A stretch of 6,390 bases of DNA from Flavobacteriaceae bacterium (GTDB lineage Bacteria > Bacteroidota > Bacteroidia > Flavobacteriales > Flavobacteriaceae), in the NCBI GenBank assembly GCA_030613745.1, contig JAUWLK010000158.1:1-6390 (forward strand), read 5' to 3'. Each line of letters starts with the position of its first letter. Position 1 is the stretch's first letter. Shown one piece after another: positions 1 through 6,390 of the stretch. The notes beneath the pieces were generated by a model. That model did no database searches. It saw nothing but the letters and a program-made list of their open reading frames with translations, and was not told the origin of the DNA. Position numbers and translations under genes: made by a program.

Positions 1-156
1 GTCAGCACCGACACCGCTTTTGTCCACAAGGCCTGGCACGATCACTCCAAAGCAATTGCCAAGATCCAGTACCATGAAACAGGGTTTAAAGTTGAAAGGA
101 TAAAGGCTAAGGGTAAAAGTGAAAAGGTAAAAGAAGTAAAGAGAAAAATTTTGTAG
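1..156 (+). CDS. Unrecognised 3' partial reading frame, possibly the end of an upstream gene
   Basis: This frame is open from the window edge to a TAG at 154-156 and gives 51 residues, beginning VSTDTAFVHKAWHDH and ending KEVKRKIL. I do not recognise the protein. The first 80 bases hold 42 G/C (52%), far above everything else in the window, and the third codon positions there are mostly C or G, unlike the A/T-ending codons of rfbB. The last 20 or so residues are Lys/Glu-rich only because the frame runs through a purine-rich repeat at 88-141, so they may not be real protein sequence. Other readings are possible. Frame 2 is open to a TAA at 101-103, frame 3 to a TGA at 75-77, and the reverse strand is open across 1-77 from an ATG whose first base is at 77. 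The segment may be the end of a real gene, a transferred fragment or non-coding DNA. Coding status and frame are both uncertain. Confidence 0.3.
   Translation, partial: VSTDTAFVHKAWHDHSKAIAKIQYHETGFKVERIKAKGKSEKVKEVKRKIL
88..141. repeat. Degenerate purine-rich tandem repeat, about 13-14 bp period
   Basis: Four imperfect units can be lined up: AAAGTTGAAAGGAT (88-101), AAAGGCTAAGGGT (102-114), AAAAGTGAAAAGGT (115-128) and AAAAGAAGTAAAG (129-141). The + strand is almost entirely A and G apart from spaced T residues. The repeat sits where the G+C-rich left-edge segment gives way to the A/T-rich DNA before rfbB. It may be a decayed intergenic repeat; it could also encode a lysine-rich tail if the frame at 1-156 is genuinely translated. 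The alignment was made by eye, and the purine-rich composition makes some similarity expected by chance. Confidence 0.45.
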
Positions 157-181
157 TTAACAATAAAATAACGAATATGTC

Positions 182-201
182 ATTCCCGTGAAAATGGGAA
201 T
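182..201. repeat. Inverted repeat ATTCCC-N8-GGGAAT (dRS3-like), possible terminator hairpin
   Basis: ATTCCC at 182-187 is the exact reverse complement of GGGAAT at 196-201, with an 8-base centre. A G-T pair between 188 and 195 can extend the stem to 7 bp around a 6-base loop. On the + strand it is followed by CTTTTAG, a short T-run, so it could act as a weak intrinsic terminator for whatever ends at 156. The layout also equals the dRS3 repeat of Neisseria (ATTCCC-N8-GGGAAT), and similar mobile or dispersed repeats occur in many bacteria. Only one copy lies in this window, so whether it is dispersed in this genome cannot be seen here. Confidence 0.6.
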
Positions 202-224
202 CTTTTAGTTAATAAAATGGAACA

Positions 225-1280
225 ATGAATAAAAAAATATTAATTACAGGTGGAGCCGGGTTTATAGGTTCACATGTAGTTCGATTATTTGTAAATAAAT
301 ACCCTGATTATCGAATATTTAATTTGGATGCACTGACTTATGCAGGGAATCTTGAAAATATTAGAGATATTCAAAATGCACCAAATTATACTTTTATAAA
401 AGGAAATATAAAAGATATTGATTTTATCAATTCTTTATTTCAAAAACATCGGTTTGATGCTGTAATTCATCTGGCTGCCGAAAGTCATGTAGATCGCTCA
501 ATAACTCATCCAAATGATTTTATCGAAACCAATGTTTTGGGAACTGCCAATTTGTTAAATGCATTTCGTGATACTTGGAAAGATAATTTTAAAGGTAAAT
601 TATTTTATCACGTTTCTACAGATGAGGTTTATGGTTCTTTAGGTAAAACAGGTTTATTTGTTGAAACAACTTCATATGACCCACAATCGCCTTATGCAGC
701 TTCAAAAGCATCTTCTGATCATTTGGTAAGATCTTATGGGAATACTTATGGTTTACCTTTTGTAATTAGTAATTGTTCAAATAATTATGGAGCAAATCAG
801 TTTCCTGAAAAGTTAATTCCATTATTTATTCATAATATAAAAAACAACAAAGCTTTACCGGTTTATGGTGATGGAAATTATACTCGTGATTGGTTATATG
901 TGATTGATCACGCTATTGCTATAGATGAAATTTTCCATAAAGGGGAAAATGAAGAAACATATAATATTGGTGGTTTTAATGAGTGGACTAACTTAAATTT
1001 AATCCATTTGCTTTGTGAATTGATGGACGATAGATTGCATAGAGAAAAAGGCACATCTGCAAAATTAATTACTTTTGTAAAAGATAGAGCAGGTCATGAT
1101 CGTCGCTATGCTATTGATGCTAATAAATTGAATAAAGAACTAGGTTGGAAACCAACTGTTACCTTTGAAGAGGGTTTGGCTAAAACGTTAGATTGGTATT
1201 TAGAAAATGAAGAATGGTTAAAAAATGTTACTACAGGTTCTTATCAAGAATATTATAAAAAAATGTATGGTAATAAATGA
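225..1280 (+). CDS. rfbB: dTDP-glucose 4,6-dehydratase (RmlB/RfbB)
   Basis: This cytoplasmic enzyme converts dTDP-D-glucose to dTDP-4-keto-6-deoxy-D-glucose using bound NAD, the second step toward dTDP-L-rhamnose and other 6-deoxysugars of surface polysaccharides. The 351-residue length is typical of the family. The N-terminal Rossmann motif GGAGFIGSH is at residues 9-17, and LDALTYAGN (34-42) is the usual nucleotide-binding segment. The active site is complete: STDEVYG at 131-137 supplies the Thr-Asp-Glu trio (T132, D133, E134), and Y157 with K161 forms the YxxxK pair. The substrate-side segments SNNYGANQFPEKLIP (185-199) and YGDGNYTRDWLYV (214-226) separate it from GalE-type epimerases. The ATG at 225 places the Rossmann strand right at the N-terminus. 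There is no Shine-Dalgarno sequence and no clear Bacteroidota promoter in 157-224, so it may be transcribed from upstream. The gene converges on the outer-membrane barrel gene with a 4-bp gap. No other rhamnose gene is visible. Identification is firm; the exact end sugar is not. Confidence 0.97.
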   Translation: MNKKILITGGAGFIGSHVVRLFVNKYPDYRIFNLDALTYAGNLENIRDIQNAPNYTFIKGNIKDIDFINSLFQKHRFDAVIHLAAESHVDRSITHPNDFIETNVLGTANLLNAFRDTWKDNFKGKLFYHVSTDEVYGSLGKTGLFVETTSYDPQSPYAASKASSDHLVRSYGNTYGLPFVISNCSNNYGANQFPEKLIPLFIHNIKNNKALPVYGDGNYTRDWLYVIDHAIAIDEIFHKGENEETYNIGGFNEWTNLNLIHLLCELMDDRLHREKGTSAKLITFVKDRAGHDRRYAIDANKLNKELGWKPTVTFEEGLAKTLDWYLENEEWLKNVTTGSYQEYYKKMYGNK

Positions 1281-1284
1281 TATT

Positions 1285-3012
1285 TTAAAAATCAAACTTA
1301 TACTTTAAGCCACCAAAGAATTGTAATCCTTGAACTTTAAAATTGCTATATCTTTGATAATTATTACTTAATATATTATTGAAGTTTACAAATACTGAAA
1401 ACTTATCATTAATATTATAAAGTCCGTGTAAATTAATATCAAAATATGCAGAATTAGTAACACGATTTGTTGTTGCCAATGGTATTATTATTAATTCATC
1501 TTTACGATCACTGGAGAAAAATAAATCAGCACCAGCATTCCATTTTTTTTGTGAGTAAGAAGCAATTAAAGTTGCTTTTAAAGCAGGTAAATTCCAAGCA
1601 TGATCTTGTGTACTTAAATTGTAAGAATTAAATTCAATATTTCCACCAAATTTAAAATCTTTAGTTAAATCGATAATTAATTCACCTTCTGCATGAATGG
1701 TATTAACATCATCATAAATAACTTCAAAAGAGTTTCCAGCTTCATAACCTTTTTCAACAATAGTTGCACCATTAGTTTTTGATGGGTTCAATTTAAAAAG
1801 AGCCTTATCAGTTTCACTTCCATAAGCAACTTTTGCATTAAATCTAATATTTGAGTTTAGCAAACCTTTAATACCTATATAAGCATTGTATTGTTGACTA
1901 GTTCTTTTGATATTTAAAGTTGGTGATACAAAAGGGTTTTTTTTCACAAAATTTTTATATGAATTTTGATTTAAATCTCCTATAATTCCTGCATAAGCAA
2001 TAAATATTTCATCACTAATATTATAAGATGCAGTAATATTTGGATAAGCATAAAATTTACTACCTTCATCTGTATTTGTTAAGCTATAATATAATTTAGC
2101 ACCTAATTTTAGAGTTAAGTTATCACGTAAAACCTCAAAACTAGGACGAAAACCAATATTAAAAAAAGTATATTTAATATCATCAGTTTGTAAAAAATTA
2201 TTTTTAAAATTACCATTTAAAAATTCTAAAGAAAGTTCAGTATACATCATTTCATTTCCTACCGGAAAATCAACCAAACCACTTATCAAACCATAATTTT
2301 CTTTACTCTCTTCAAGGTCAAAAAATTTACTAAAATTTACTTTTCCTCCATGAACTAAAGCATCAAAAAATTCAATTTCTCCGCCTAAATAAAATTCACT
2401 ATAAGATTGTTTTTCGTCAATTGATTTTATTACAGTATTGTTAAAATTAATTTCATCAGACAAACCGTACCAATTACTTATCAAATGATTTAATCCTGCG
2501 TTAGCTTGCCAATTGAAATAACGTTCGGTTTGTTTATAAAAAAGATCAACATTTAAATCTAAAAAATCATCATTTAGTTTTATATCATCAATTCCTCCAC
2601 CTGAAGAGTGGTAATTTAAAAATCCGCCAAAATCATTATAGTTAGAAGTATTTCCATGTGCAAAAATTTCTACTATTGGAGTACTAAAGTTTCCATAACC
2701 TGCAGAGATAAAATTTTTATAGAAACGTTCTTTTGGAGGTCTTTGTAATGTTTTTGCTTTGCCTTTAGCTGGAGTAAAAGTTGAAGCAACAGGAATTGAA
2801 TTTATAGAATAACTAATTTCTTTTTTAGGATTTATTTCAACAGAATCAATTTTAGGATCAACATTAATTTTAAAGGCATCAGATACAGTTGGTGTAAAAG
2901 GTTTTATTACAGTAATTTCTTCGGTATCTAATTTTTCTTTTTTCTTTTTTTGTGAAAAAATGATTCCGCTTATCAATAAAAAAATAAATAATATTATATG
3001 TTTTTTCATCAT
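1285..3012 (-). CDS. Plugless TonB-dependent-receptor-like outer membrane beta-barrel protein
   Basis: A 575-residue exported protein. Residues 1-20 form a signal peptide (MMKKHIILFIFLLISG, then IIFS before Q21), probably cut by signal peptidase I; there is no lipobox cysteine. A Lys-rich patch follows, then a proline-containing segment around residues 33-81 that includes ITVIKPFTPTVSDAFKI. From about residue 100 the sequence alternates aromatic and polar residues in strand-like blocks separated by Asn/Asp/Lys-rich turns, as in large outer-membrane barrels. The end, NNILSNNYQRYSNF (roughly 545-558) and then GGLKYKFDF, matches the last strands of TonB-dependent receptors, with the terminal Phe recognised by the BAM machinery. 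Those receptors usually have 700-1000 residues with a plug of about 120 near the N-terminus; that domain is not evident here. No SusD-like partner is present. Start is ATGATG, so translation could begin at 3012 or 3009. It lies 15 bp after the TPR gene and is probably cotranscribed. The cargo or function is unknown; it could be a porin or a structural barrel. Confidence 0.8.
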   Translation of the reverse strand: MMKKHIILFIFLLISGIIFSQKKKKEKLDTEEITVIKPFTPTVSDAFKINVDPKIDSVEINPKKEISYSINSIPVASTFTPAKGKAKTLQRPPKERFYKNFISAGYGNFSTPIVEIFAHGNTSNYNDFGGFLNYHSSGGGIDDIKLNDDFLDLNVDLFYKQTERYFNWQANAGLNHLISNWYGLSDEINFNNTVIKSIDEKQSYSEFYLGGEIEFFDALVHGGKVNFSKFFDLEESKENYGLISGLVDFPVGNEMMYTELSLEFLNGNFKNNFLQTDDIKYTFFNIGFRPSFEVLRDNLTLKLGAKLYYSLTNTDEGSKFYAYPNITASYNISDEIFIAYAGIIGDLNQNSYKNFVKKNPFVSPTLNIKRTSQQYNAYIGIKGLLNSNIRFNAKVAYGSETDKALFKLNPSKTNGATIVEKGYEAGNSFEVIYDDVNTIHAEGELIIDLTKDFKFGGNIEFNSYNLSTQDHAWNLPALKATLIASYSQKKWNAGADLFFSSDRKDELIIIPLATTNRVTNSAYFDINLHGLYNINDKFSVFVNFNNILSNNYQRYSNFKVQGLQFFGGLKYKFDF

Positions 3013-3027
3013 TTATTAGCTTGCCAA

Positions 3028-6000
3028 TTAAGGTTTCTTTTCAATAATTACAGAGGAATTTGTTTTTGCTTCTTTAATTTTAATTTTATTTAACTCAAGC
3101 TTAGCCTCATCAATAATATCTTGATAATCAGAAAATTTATTGATTACACTTTCTAAAATATATGTAGCTTGATATGCATCTTCTAATGCATAAAAATTCT
3201 TAGCCATAATAATTAATCCTTTTCCTCCCCAATATTTATAAGAAGAAAAATTAGAAGCTAACTTTTGAACTGCAACATTTGATAGTTTATAATTTCCTTC
3301 ATCATGTTTAAAGTACGCATCATAATAAATGGCTTCAGCTTTTAGTTCACCTGTTGCTGTTTCCTCAACCTTTTTAAAAGCATCTTGAGCTTTGTAAAAG
3401 TCAGCTGTTTCAAATGCTGATCGTGCGATAATAATTTCAGCATCTGATTTTATTTTATCATCCAATTTTTCGTTTTGTAAAACTATTTCTACATAATGAA
3501 TGGCTTTATCGTAGTTTTTTAATGTGTAATAACCTTTCATTAAATTACTTTGAGCAAAAATTATATTTTGATTTGAATCAGCTTGTTGTTCTAATTGATT
3601 TAGAATTTCAATTGCTTTTTCCCAATTATCACTTTCTAAATAGTAGTAGGATAATTGCATTAACGATTTTTCAGTATATTCATTTTTTTCTCGTTCAATA
3701 ATAAAACTATAATACGGTATAGATTTTTGTATTTGTTTGTCATTAGAATATGCTTCTGCCAAATAAAAGTTAGAGGCTAATACATTTAATCCGTTAGAAA
3801 AGCGTTTTAAATATTTTTGGAATGCATCAATTGCCTTTTTGTTATTATTTTTTAAATATAATTGTTCTGCAGAAGCAAACATGGTATTGTCTAGTTCTTC
3901 ATCGGTAATACTTATATAATCAATACTTTTTATAAAATTTTCATATTCATCAACCTTGCCCAAATCAATATATATTTGTTTAGCATTGGCAATACCTTCT
4001 TTAGCCTCAGTTGTTCCCGGATAATTTTTTACAACGGTTTTATACTTATTTAAAGCTTTTTCATTTTGATCGGTATTGTAATAAATAAGTCCTTGTTTTA
4101 GTAGAGATTTTGGAACATATGAACTCATTTTATAATTATTTATTACATTATTATATGCTTCTAAAGCTTTATTATTTTCATTTTTTTTCAAATATGAGTT
4201 TCCCAATTCATAATATACATCATCGCGTAAAGTAGATTTTAAATTATGTTGTAAAAAATTTTGAAGAGCTATGATTTTTGCATCAATATCTCCCATAAAT
4301 CCGTTACACATAGCAATTTGAAACTGAGCATAATCGGTATCAATATCATTTGTTTCAACTACTTTTCTGTAGGGTTTTACCGCTCTAAAATAGTCGCTTA
4401 ATACATAATAACAATCTCCTAGACGTACGTAACTATCAATTAATTGTTGTTTATCGGAAGGGTTGGATTCAATAAATTGATTAAATGAACCTCCAGATTT
4501 ACTATAATCTTTAAGCTTAAAATATGTATAGGCAATATTATAATTTACAATTTCATATTCACTTACTTTATTAGCTTCAGGTTGAATAGTGAAATTTTCA
4601 AAATCCGTTAATGCTTCCTCAAAATTTTTCAGTCGATATTTTGATTCTGCTTTCCAAAATGTTGCTTTTGCCTTGTAATTTAAATTTGGGGTTGTGGCTA
4701 ATGATAAATTAAAATTAATTATAGCTTCATCGTAATGTTTCTTATTAAATAATTGAACACCATACAAATAAGCTACTTTTTGATAAGTTTCACTTTTTTT
4801 AGACTCTTTGTTTTCACTTAAAAACTTTAGTGCTCCATCGTAATCATTTGAAGTGATAAAAGCACTTATTAATAAATCATTTATTTCATTATTTTCTGAA
4901 TCACTTGGATATGCATTAAGATATTCTTGAATAATTTCAGAAGTATTTTTGTAAGGATTACCAATTTCATAACTTAATTTTGCATAGTTTAACCAGGCAT
5001 CTTTTTTAATATTTAAATCAAACTCCATTTGCTTAGCGTTTCTAAAAGCATTAAGAGCTTCAGGTTTTTTATTACTTTTTAGGTAACACTCTGCTAAATG
5101 ATAATAGGCATTTTGCGAAACTGCATTATTCCCATCAATAATTTTACTAAACCAAAGCATAGCATTTTCATAATCTTTTTGCATGTAATATGCATACCCT
5201 AATTGATAGTAATCTGTATTATTCCATTTCCCTTTTTTGCCCTCATAATTTAATAAATAAGGAGTAGCATTTTCATATTCATTCAAATTAAAATAACTTT
5301 CTCCAATTATTTTAGACACTTCTGAATATCGAATTCCTCCTGATTTTTCTAAAAGGGGTAATGCAGCATCAATAGCTTCTTGAAATTTTCCTGTTTTAAA
5401 TTTGATATTTGCCATATAATATGGAATATCATCATCATATTTCTTGTCGTTTGCAACTTCACTTAAATATTTATCAGCTTCATCAAAATCGTCATCCCTA
5501 TATGCCATATAACCATAATAATACTTTGCTTGTGCACCATAAGTGGATGAGTTTAATAAACGAGAAAAATAGGTTTTTGATTTGGTAAAACTATTTACAG
5601 CAAATAGTGCATAAGCATTTTTAAAAGTAAACTCTTCGGTGTCAAATGAACTTAAATTTGTATCATTAACTCTTGAAAACCATTTTAATGCATATGCATA
5701 TCTGCCATTATTAAAATAGTATTCTCCGACTTCTAAGAAAGCATTATTACGTTTTGTACTTGTAGGATATTTTTCAAAAAAATTTTTCATCAATTCATCA
5801 GCATCTTTTTGACCCAATCTTATGGCGCAAAAGGCTTCATAATAAAAGCTTCTTGCTTTTAATTCAGAAGCATCATCAAATTGATTTTTTATTTTTATAA
5901 ACAATACTTGTGCAGCATCATAATCTTTGTTTTCATAAAGATCTACAGCATGATTGTAAACCACTAAGTCATTGGTAAAAATTTTTGACTTTTGTGCAAA

Positions 6001-6054
6001 AATTGTACAAAATAAAAATAAAAAAAATACCAATAAATATTTGTGAATTTTCAT
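3028..6054 (-). CDS. Exported large tetratricopeptide-repeat protein, partner of the downstream barrel
   Basis: From the ATG at 6054 this is a 1008-residue protein. Residues 1-21 (MKIHKYLLVFF, then LFLFCTIFAQ) are a signal peptide with cleavage expected near A20. The Cys at residue 16 is preceded by Phe, so it is not a lipobox and the protein should be a soluble periplasmic or envelope protein. The remainder is almost entirely paired helices of TPR type. Clear repeats include DYENAMLWFSKII (294-306), HYDEAIINFNLSLA (440-453), NFEEALTDFENF (477-488), NNKALEAYNNVINNY (627-641), NEKALNKYKTVVKNYP (664-679), NKKAIDAFQKYLKRF (738-752), NWEKAIEILNQLEQQ (810-824) and NYDKAIHYVEIVLQ (847-860). TPR solenoids bind other proteins, so a scaffold or assembly role beside the barrel is inferred. 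An in-frame ATG at 6102 would add 16 residues ahead of the signal peptide, but it lies inside the promoter spacer and is rejected. No enzymatic motif is visible. Flavobacteria commonly carry such large TPR proteins; a specific function is not known to me. Confidence 0.85.
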   Translation of the reverse strand: MKIHKYLLVFFLFLFCTIFAQKSKIFTNDLVVYNHAVDLYENKDYDAAQVLFIKIKNQFDDASELKARSFYYEAFCAIRLGQKDADELMKNFFEKYPTSTKRNNAFLEVGEYYFNNGRYAYALKWFSRVNDTNLSSFDTEEFTFKNAYALFAVNSFTKSKTYFSRLLNSSTYGAQAKYYYGYMAYRDDDFDEADKYLSEVANDKKYDDDIPYYMANIKFKTGKFQEAIDAALPLLEKSGGIRYSEVSKIIGESYFNLNEYENATPYLLNYEGKKGKWNNTDYYQLGYAYYMQKDYENAMLWFSKIIDGNNAVSQNAYYHLAECYLKSNKKPEALNAFRNAKQMEFDLNIKKDAWLNYAKLSYEIGNPYKNTSEIIQEYLNAYPSDSENNEINDLLISAFITSNDYDGALKFLSENKESKKSETYQKVAYLYGVQLFNKKHYDEAIINFNLSLATTPNLNYKAKATFWKAESKYRLKNFEEALTDFENFTIQPEANKVSEYEIVNYNIAYTYFKLKDYSKSGGSFNQFIESNPSDKQQLIDSYVRLGDCYYVLSDYFRAVKPYRKVVETNDIDTDYAQFQIAMCNGFMGDIDAKIIALQNFLQHNLKSTLRDDVYYELGNSYLKKNENNKALEAYNNVINNYKMSSYVPKSLLKQGLIYYNTDQNEKALNKYKTVVKNYPGTTEAKEGIANAKQIYIDLGKVDEYENFIKSIDYISITDEELDNTMFASAEQLYLKNNNKKAIDAFQKYLKRFSNGLNVLASNFYLAEAYSNDKQIQKSIPYYSFIIEREKNEYTEKSLMQLSYYYLESDNWEKAIEILNQLEQQADSNQNIIFAQSNLMKGYYTLKNYDKAIHYVEIVLQNEKLDDKIKSDAEIIIARSAFETADFYKAQDAFKKVEETATGELKAEAIYYDAYFKHDEGNYKLSNVAVQKLASNFSSYKYWGGKGLIIMAKNFYALEDAYQATYILESVINKFSDYQDIIDEAKLELNKIKIKEAKTNSSVIIEKKP

Positions 6055-6083
6055 CTTAAAATAGCAAGTTTTTTTAATGAACT

Positions 6084-6112
6084 CAAAAATACCAATATAC
6101 ATAATTAAGCAA
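6084..6112 (-). promoter_or_regulatory. Bacteroidota-type housekeeping promoter of the TPR/barrel operon
   Basis: Read on the minus strand, TTG (6112-6110) is followed by an 18-base spacer and then TATTTTTG (6091-6084). The latter is a perfect match to the -7 element TAnnTTTG known for the primary sigma factor of Bacteroides and Flavobacterium. Transcription would start near 6078-6080, leaving a leader of about 25 bases before the ATG at 6054. This settles the start of the TPR gene, because the alternative ATG at 6102 lies within the spacer and would not be in the transcript. The site should drive both the TPR and the barrel genes. Confidence 0.7.
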
Positions 6113-6193
6113 CGTAAAAATTATGTTAAATTGTAAAATTGTTTATTAATTGTACATATTGTTGAAAAGTAAATGGATGTTTTATAAAATATA
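6113..6193. other. A/T-rich intergenic spacer, no further gene seen
   Basis: The 81 bases between the promoter and the stop of the TlpA-like gene are strongly A/T-rich and carry no reading frame that looks real on either strand. The only symmetry I see is TTTTATAAAA at 6180-6189, just after the TlpA-like stop on the minus strand; it has no G/C pairs, so it is a poor terminator. Read-through from the TlpA-like gene into the TPR operon is therefore possible. Confidence 0.5.
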
Positions 6194-6390
6194 TTATTTT
6201 TCTTCAAGTAATTCATTCATGAAACTGATAAATTCATCAACAAATTCTTCATAATATTTTCCAGTTGCAGGACCTGAAAATCCAGTATGAATTCTTCGAA
6301 CATTACCTTTTTTATCTATGATAATTGATGTAGGAAAAGATGTTATTTTACTTAACATTGGTAAGGATTCGGATGCAGATTTGGTTGTTG
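6194..6390 (-). CDS. C-terminal part of a TlpA-like thioredoxin-fold protein (5' end outside window)
   Basis: The stop is TAA at 6196-6194, and 64 complete codons are visible up to the right edge. The visible sequence includes SKITSFPTSIIIDKKGNVRR (residues 13-32 of the fragment), then HTGFSGPATG, and ends FMNELLEEK. The FPTS segment with its cis-proline, followed by a hydrophobic strand, IDKKGNV and a turn leading to a final helix, is the standard C-terminal half of TlpA/ResA/AhpC-TSA-type thioredoxin-like proteins. These act as periplasmic thiol-disulfide reductases or peroxide-linked enzymes. The CxxC active site and any signal peptide or lipobox would lie beyond base 6390, so activity and location cannot be judged. 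It points the same way as the TPR gene and ends 139 bp before that start, with a separate promoter between, so a shared operon is not needed. Confidence 0.8.
   Translation of the reverse strand, partial: TTKSASESLPMLSKITSFPTSIIIDKKGNVRRIHTGFSGPATGKYYEEFVDEFISFMNELLEEK

Noticed and set aside
146..153. AAATTTTG as a -7 promoter element for rfbB
   Set aside because: It lacks the TA of TAnnTTTG and no TTG is found at the right distance upstream.
1238..1250. Hairpin TTCTTATCAAGAA as a terminator for either converging gene
   Set aside because: It is only a 5-bp stem with a 3-base loop inside the rfbB coding region, and no T-run follows on either strand.
225..1280. UDP-glucose 4-epimerase (GalE) or another extended SDR enzyme
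   Set aside because: The TDEVYG active-site trio, the SNNYGANQFPEKLIP segment and the C-terminal pattern fit RmlB specifically.
1543..1550. Run of eight T residues (others near 1937-1944 and 4182-4189) as phase-variation tracts
   Set aside because: They encode Lys-Lys pairs in intact frames and such runs are expected in A/T-rich coding sequence; no sign of frameshift.
1285..3012. SusC-type nutrient transporter
   Set aside because: At 575 residues it is far shorter than SusC proteins, lacks a recognisable plug, and has no SusD-like neighbour or glycan-degrading genes nearby.
3028..6054. SprE/PorW-type TPR lipoprotein of the type IX secretion system
   Set aside because: Those proteins are lipoproteins; here the signal peptide cysteine is preceded by Phe, so there is no lipobox, and no other type IX genes are present.
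6055..6102. N-terminal extension of the TPR gene from the ATG at 6102
   Set aside because: It overlaps a consensus promoter and would put 16 residues in front of a clear signal peptide; the ATG at 6054 is preferred.

Overview
The window reads as chromosome from a low-GC member of the Bacteroidota, most likely Flavobacteriia. Three things point there: very A/T-rich coding sequence, signal peptides ending in the '...FSQ' and '...FAQ' style common in this group, and a promoter with the Bacteroidota consensus (TTG, 18-base spacer, TAnnTTTG) instead of -35/-10 boxes. None of the starts has a clear Shine-Dalgarno sequence, which is also usual for the phylum. The genus cannot be told from this sequence.

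Left part (1-1280, + strand). Bases 1-156 are an open reading frame cut by the window edge. It is much richer in G+C than the rest and I do not recognise it. Its 3' end runs into a degenerate purine-rich tandem repeat (88-141). An inverted repeat of the form ATTCCC-N8-GGGAAT follows (182-201). Then comes an intact rfbB/rmlB gene for dTDP-glucose 4,6-dehydratase (225-1280), the second step of dTDP-L-rhamnose synthesis. This suggests the window's left side is the edge of a surface-polysaccharide locus, though no rmlA, rmlC or rmlD is visible.

Main part (1285-6054, - strand). Two genes in one apparent operon face rfbB tail to tail, with only 4 bp between the stop codons. The upstream gene (3028-6054) encodes a 1008-residue exported protein made almost wholly of tetratricopeptide-type helical repeats. 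The downstream gene (1285-3012), 15 bp later, encodes a 575-residue outer-membrane beta-barrel that resembles the barrel and C-terminus of TonB-dependent receptors but has no room for the plug domain. A consensus promoter at 6084-6112 shows that the TPR gene starts at 6054 and not at the further-upstream ATG at 6102. I infer that the two proteins form a periplasmic scaffold plus outer-membrane barrel unit; its role is unknown to me.

Right edge (6194-6390, - strand). This is the C-terminal end of a thioredoxin-fold, TlpA-like protein containing the cis-proline segment but not the CxxC, which would lie outside the window. It is separated by 139 bp from the TPR gene, which has its own promoter. 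The most interesting material is the uncharacterised TPR/plugless-barrel pair, followed by the compositional island and repeats at the left edge.
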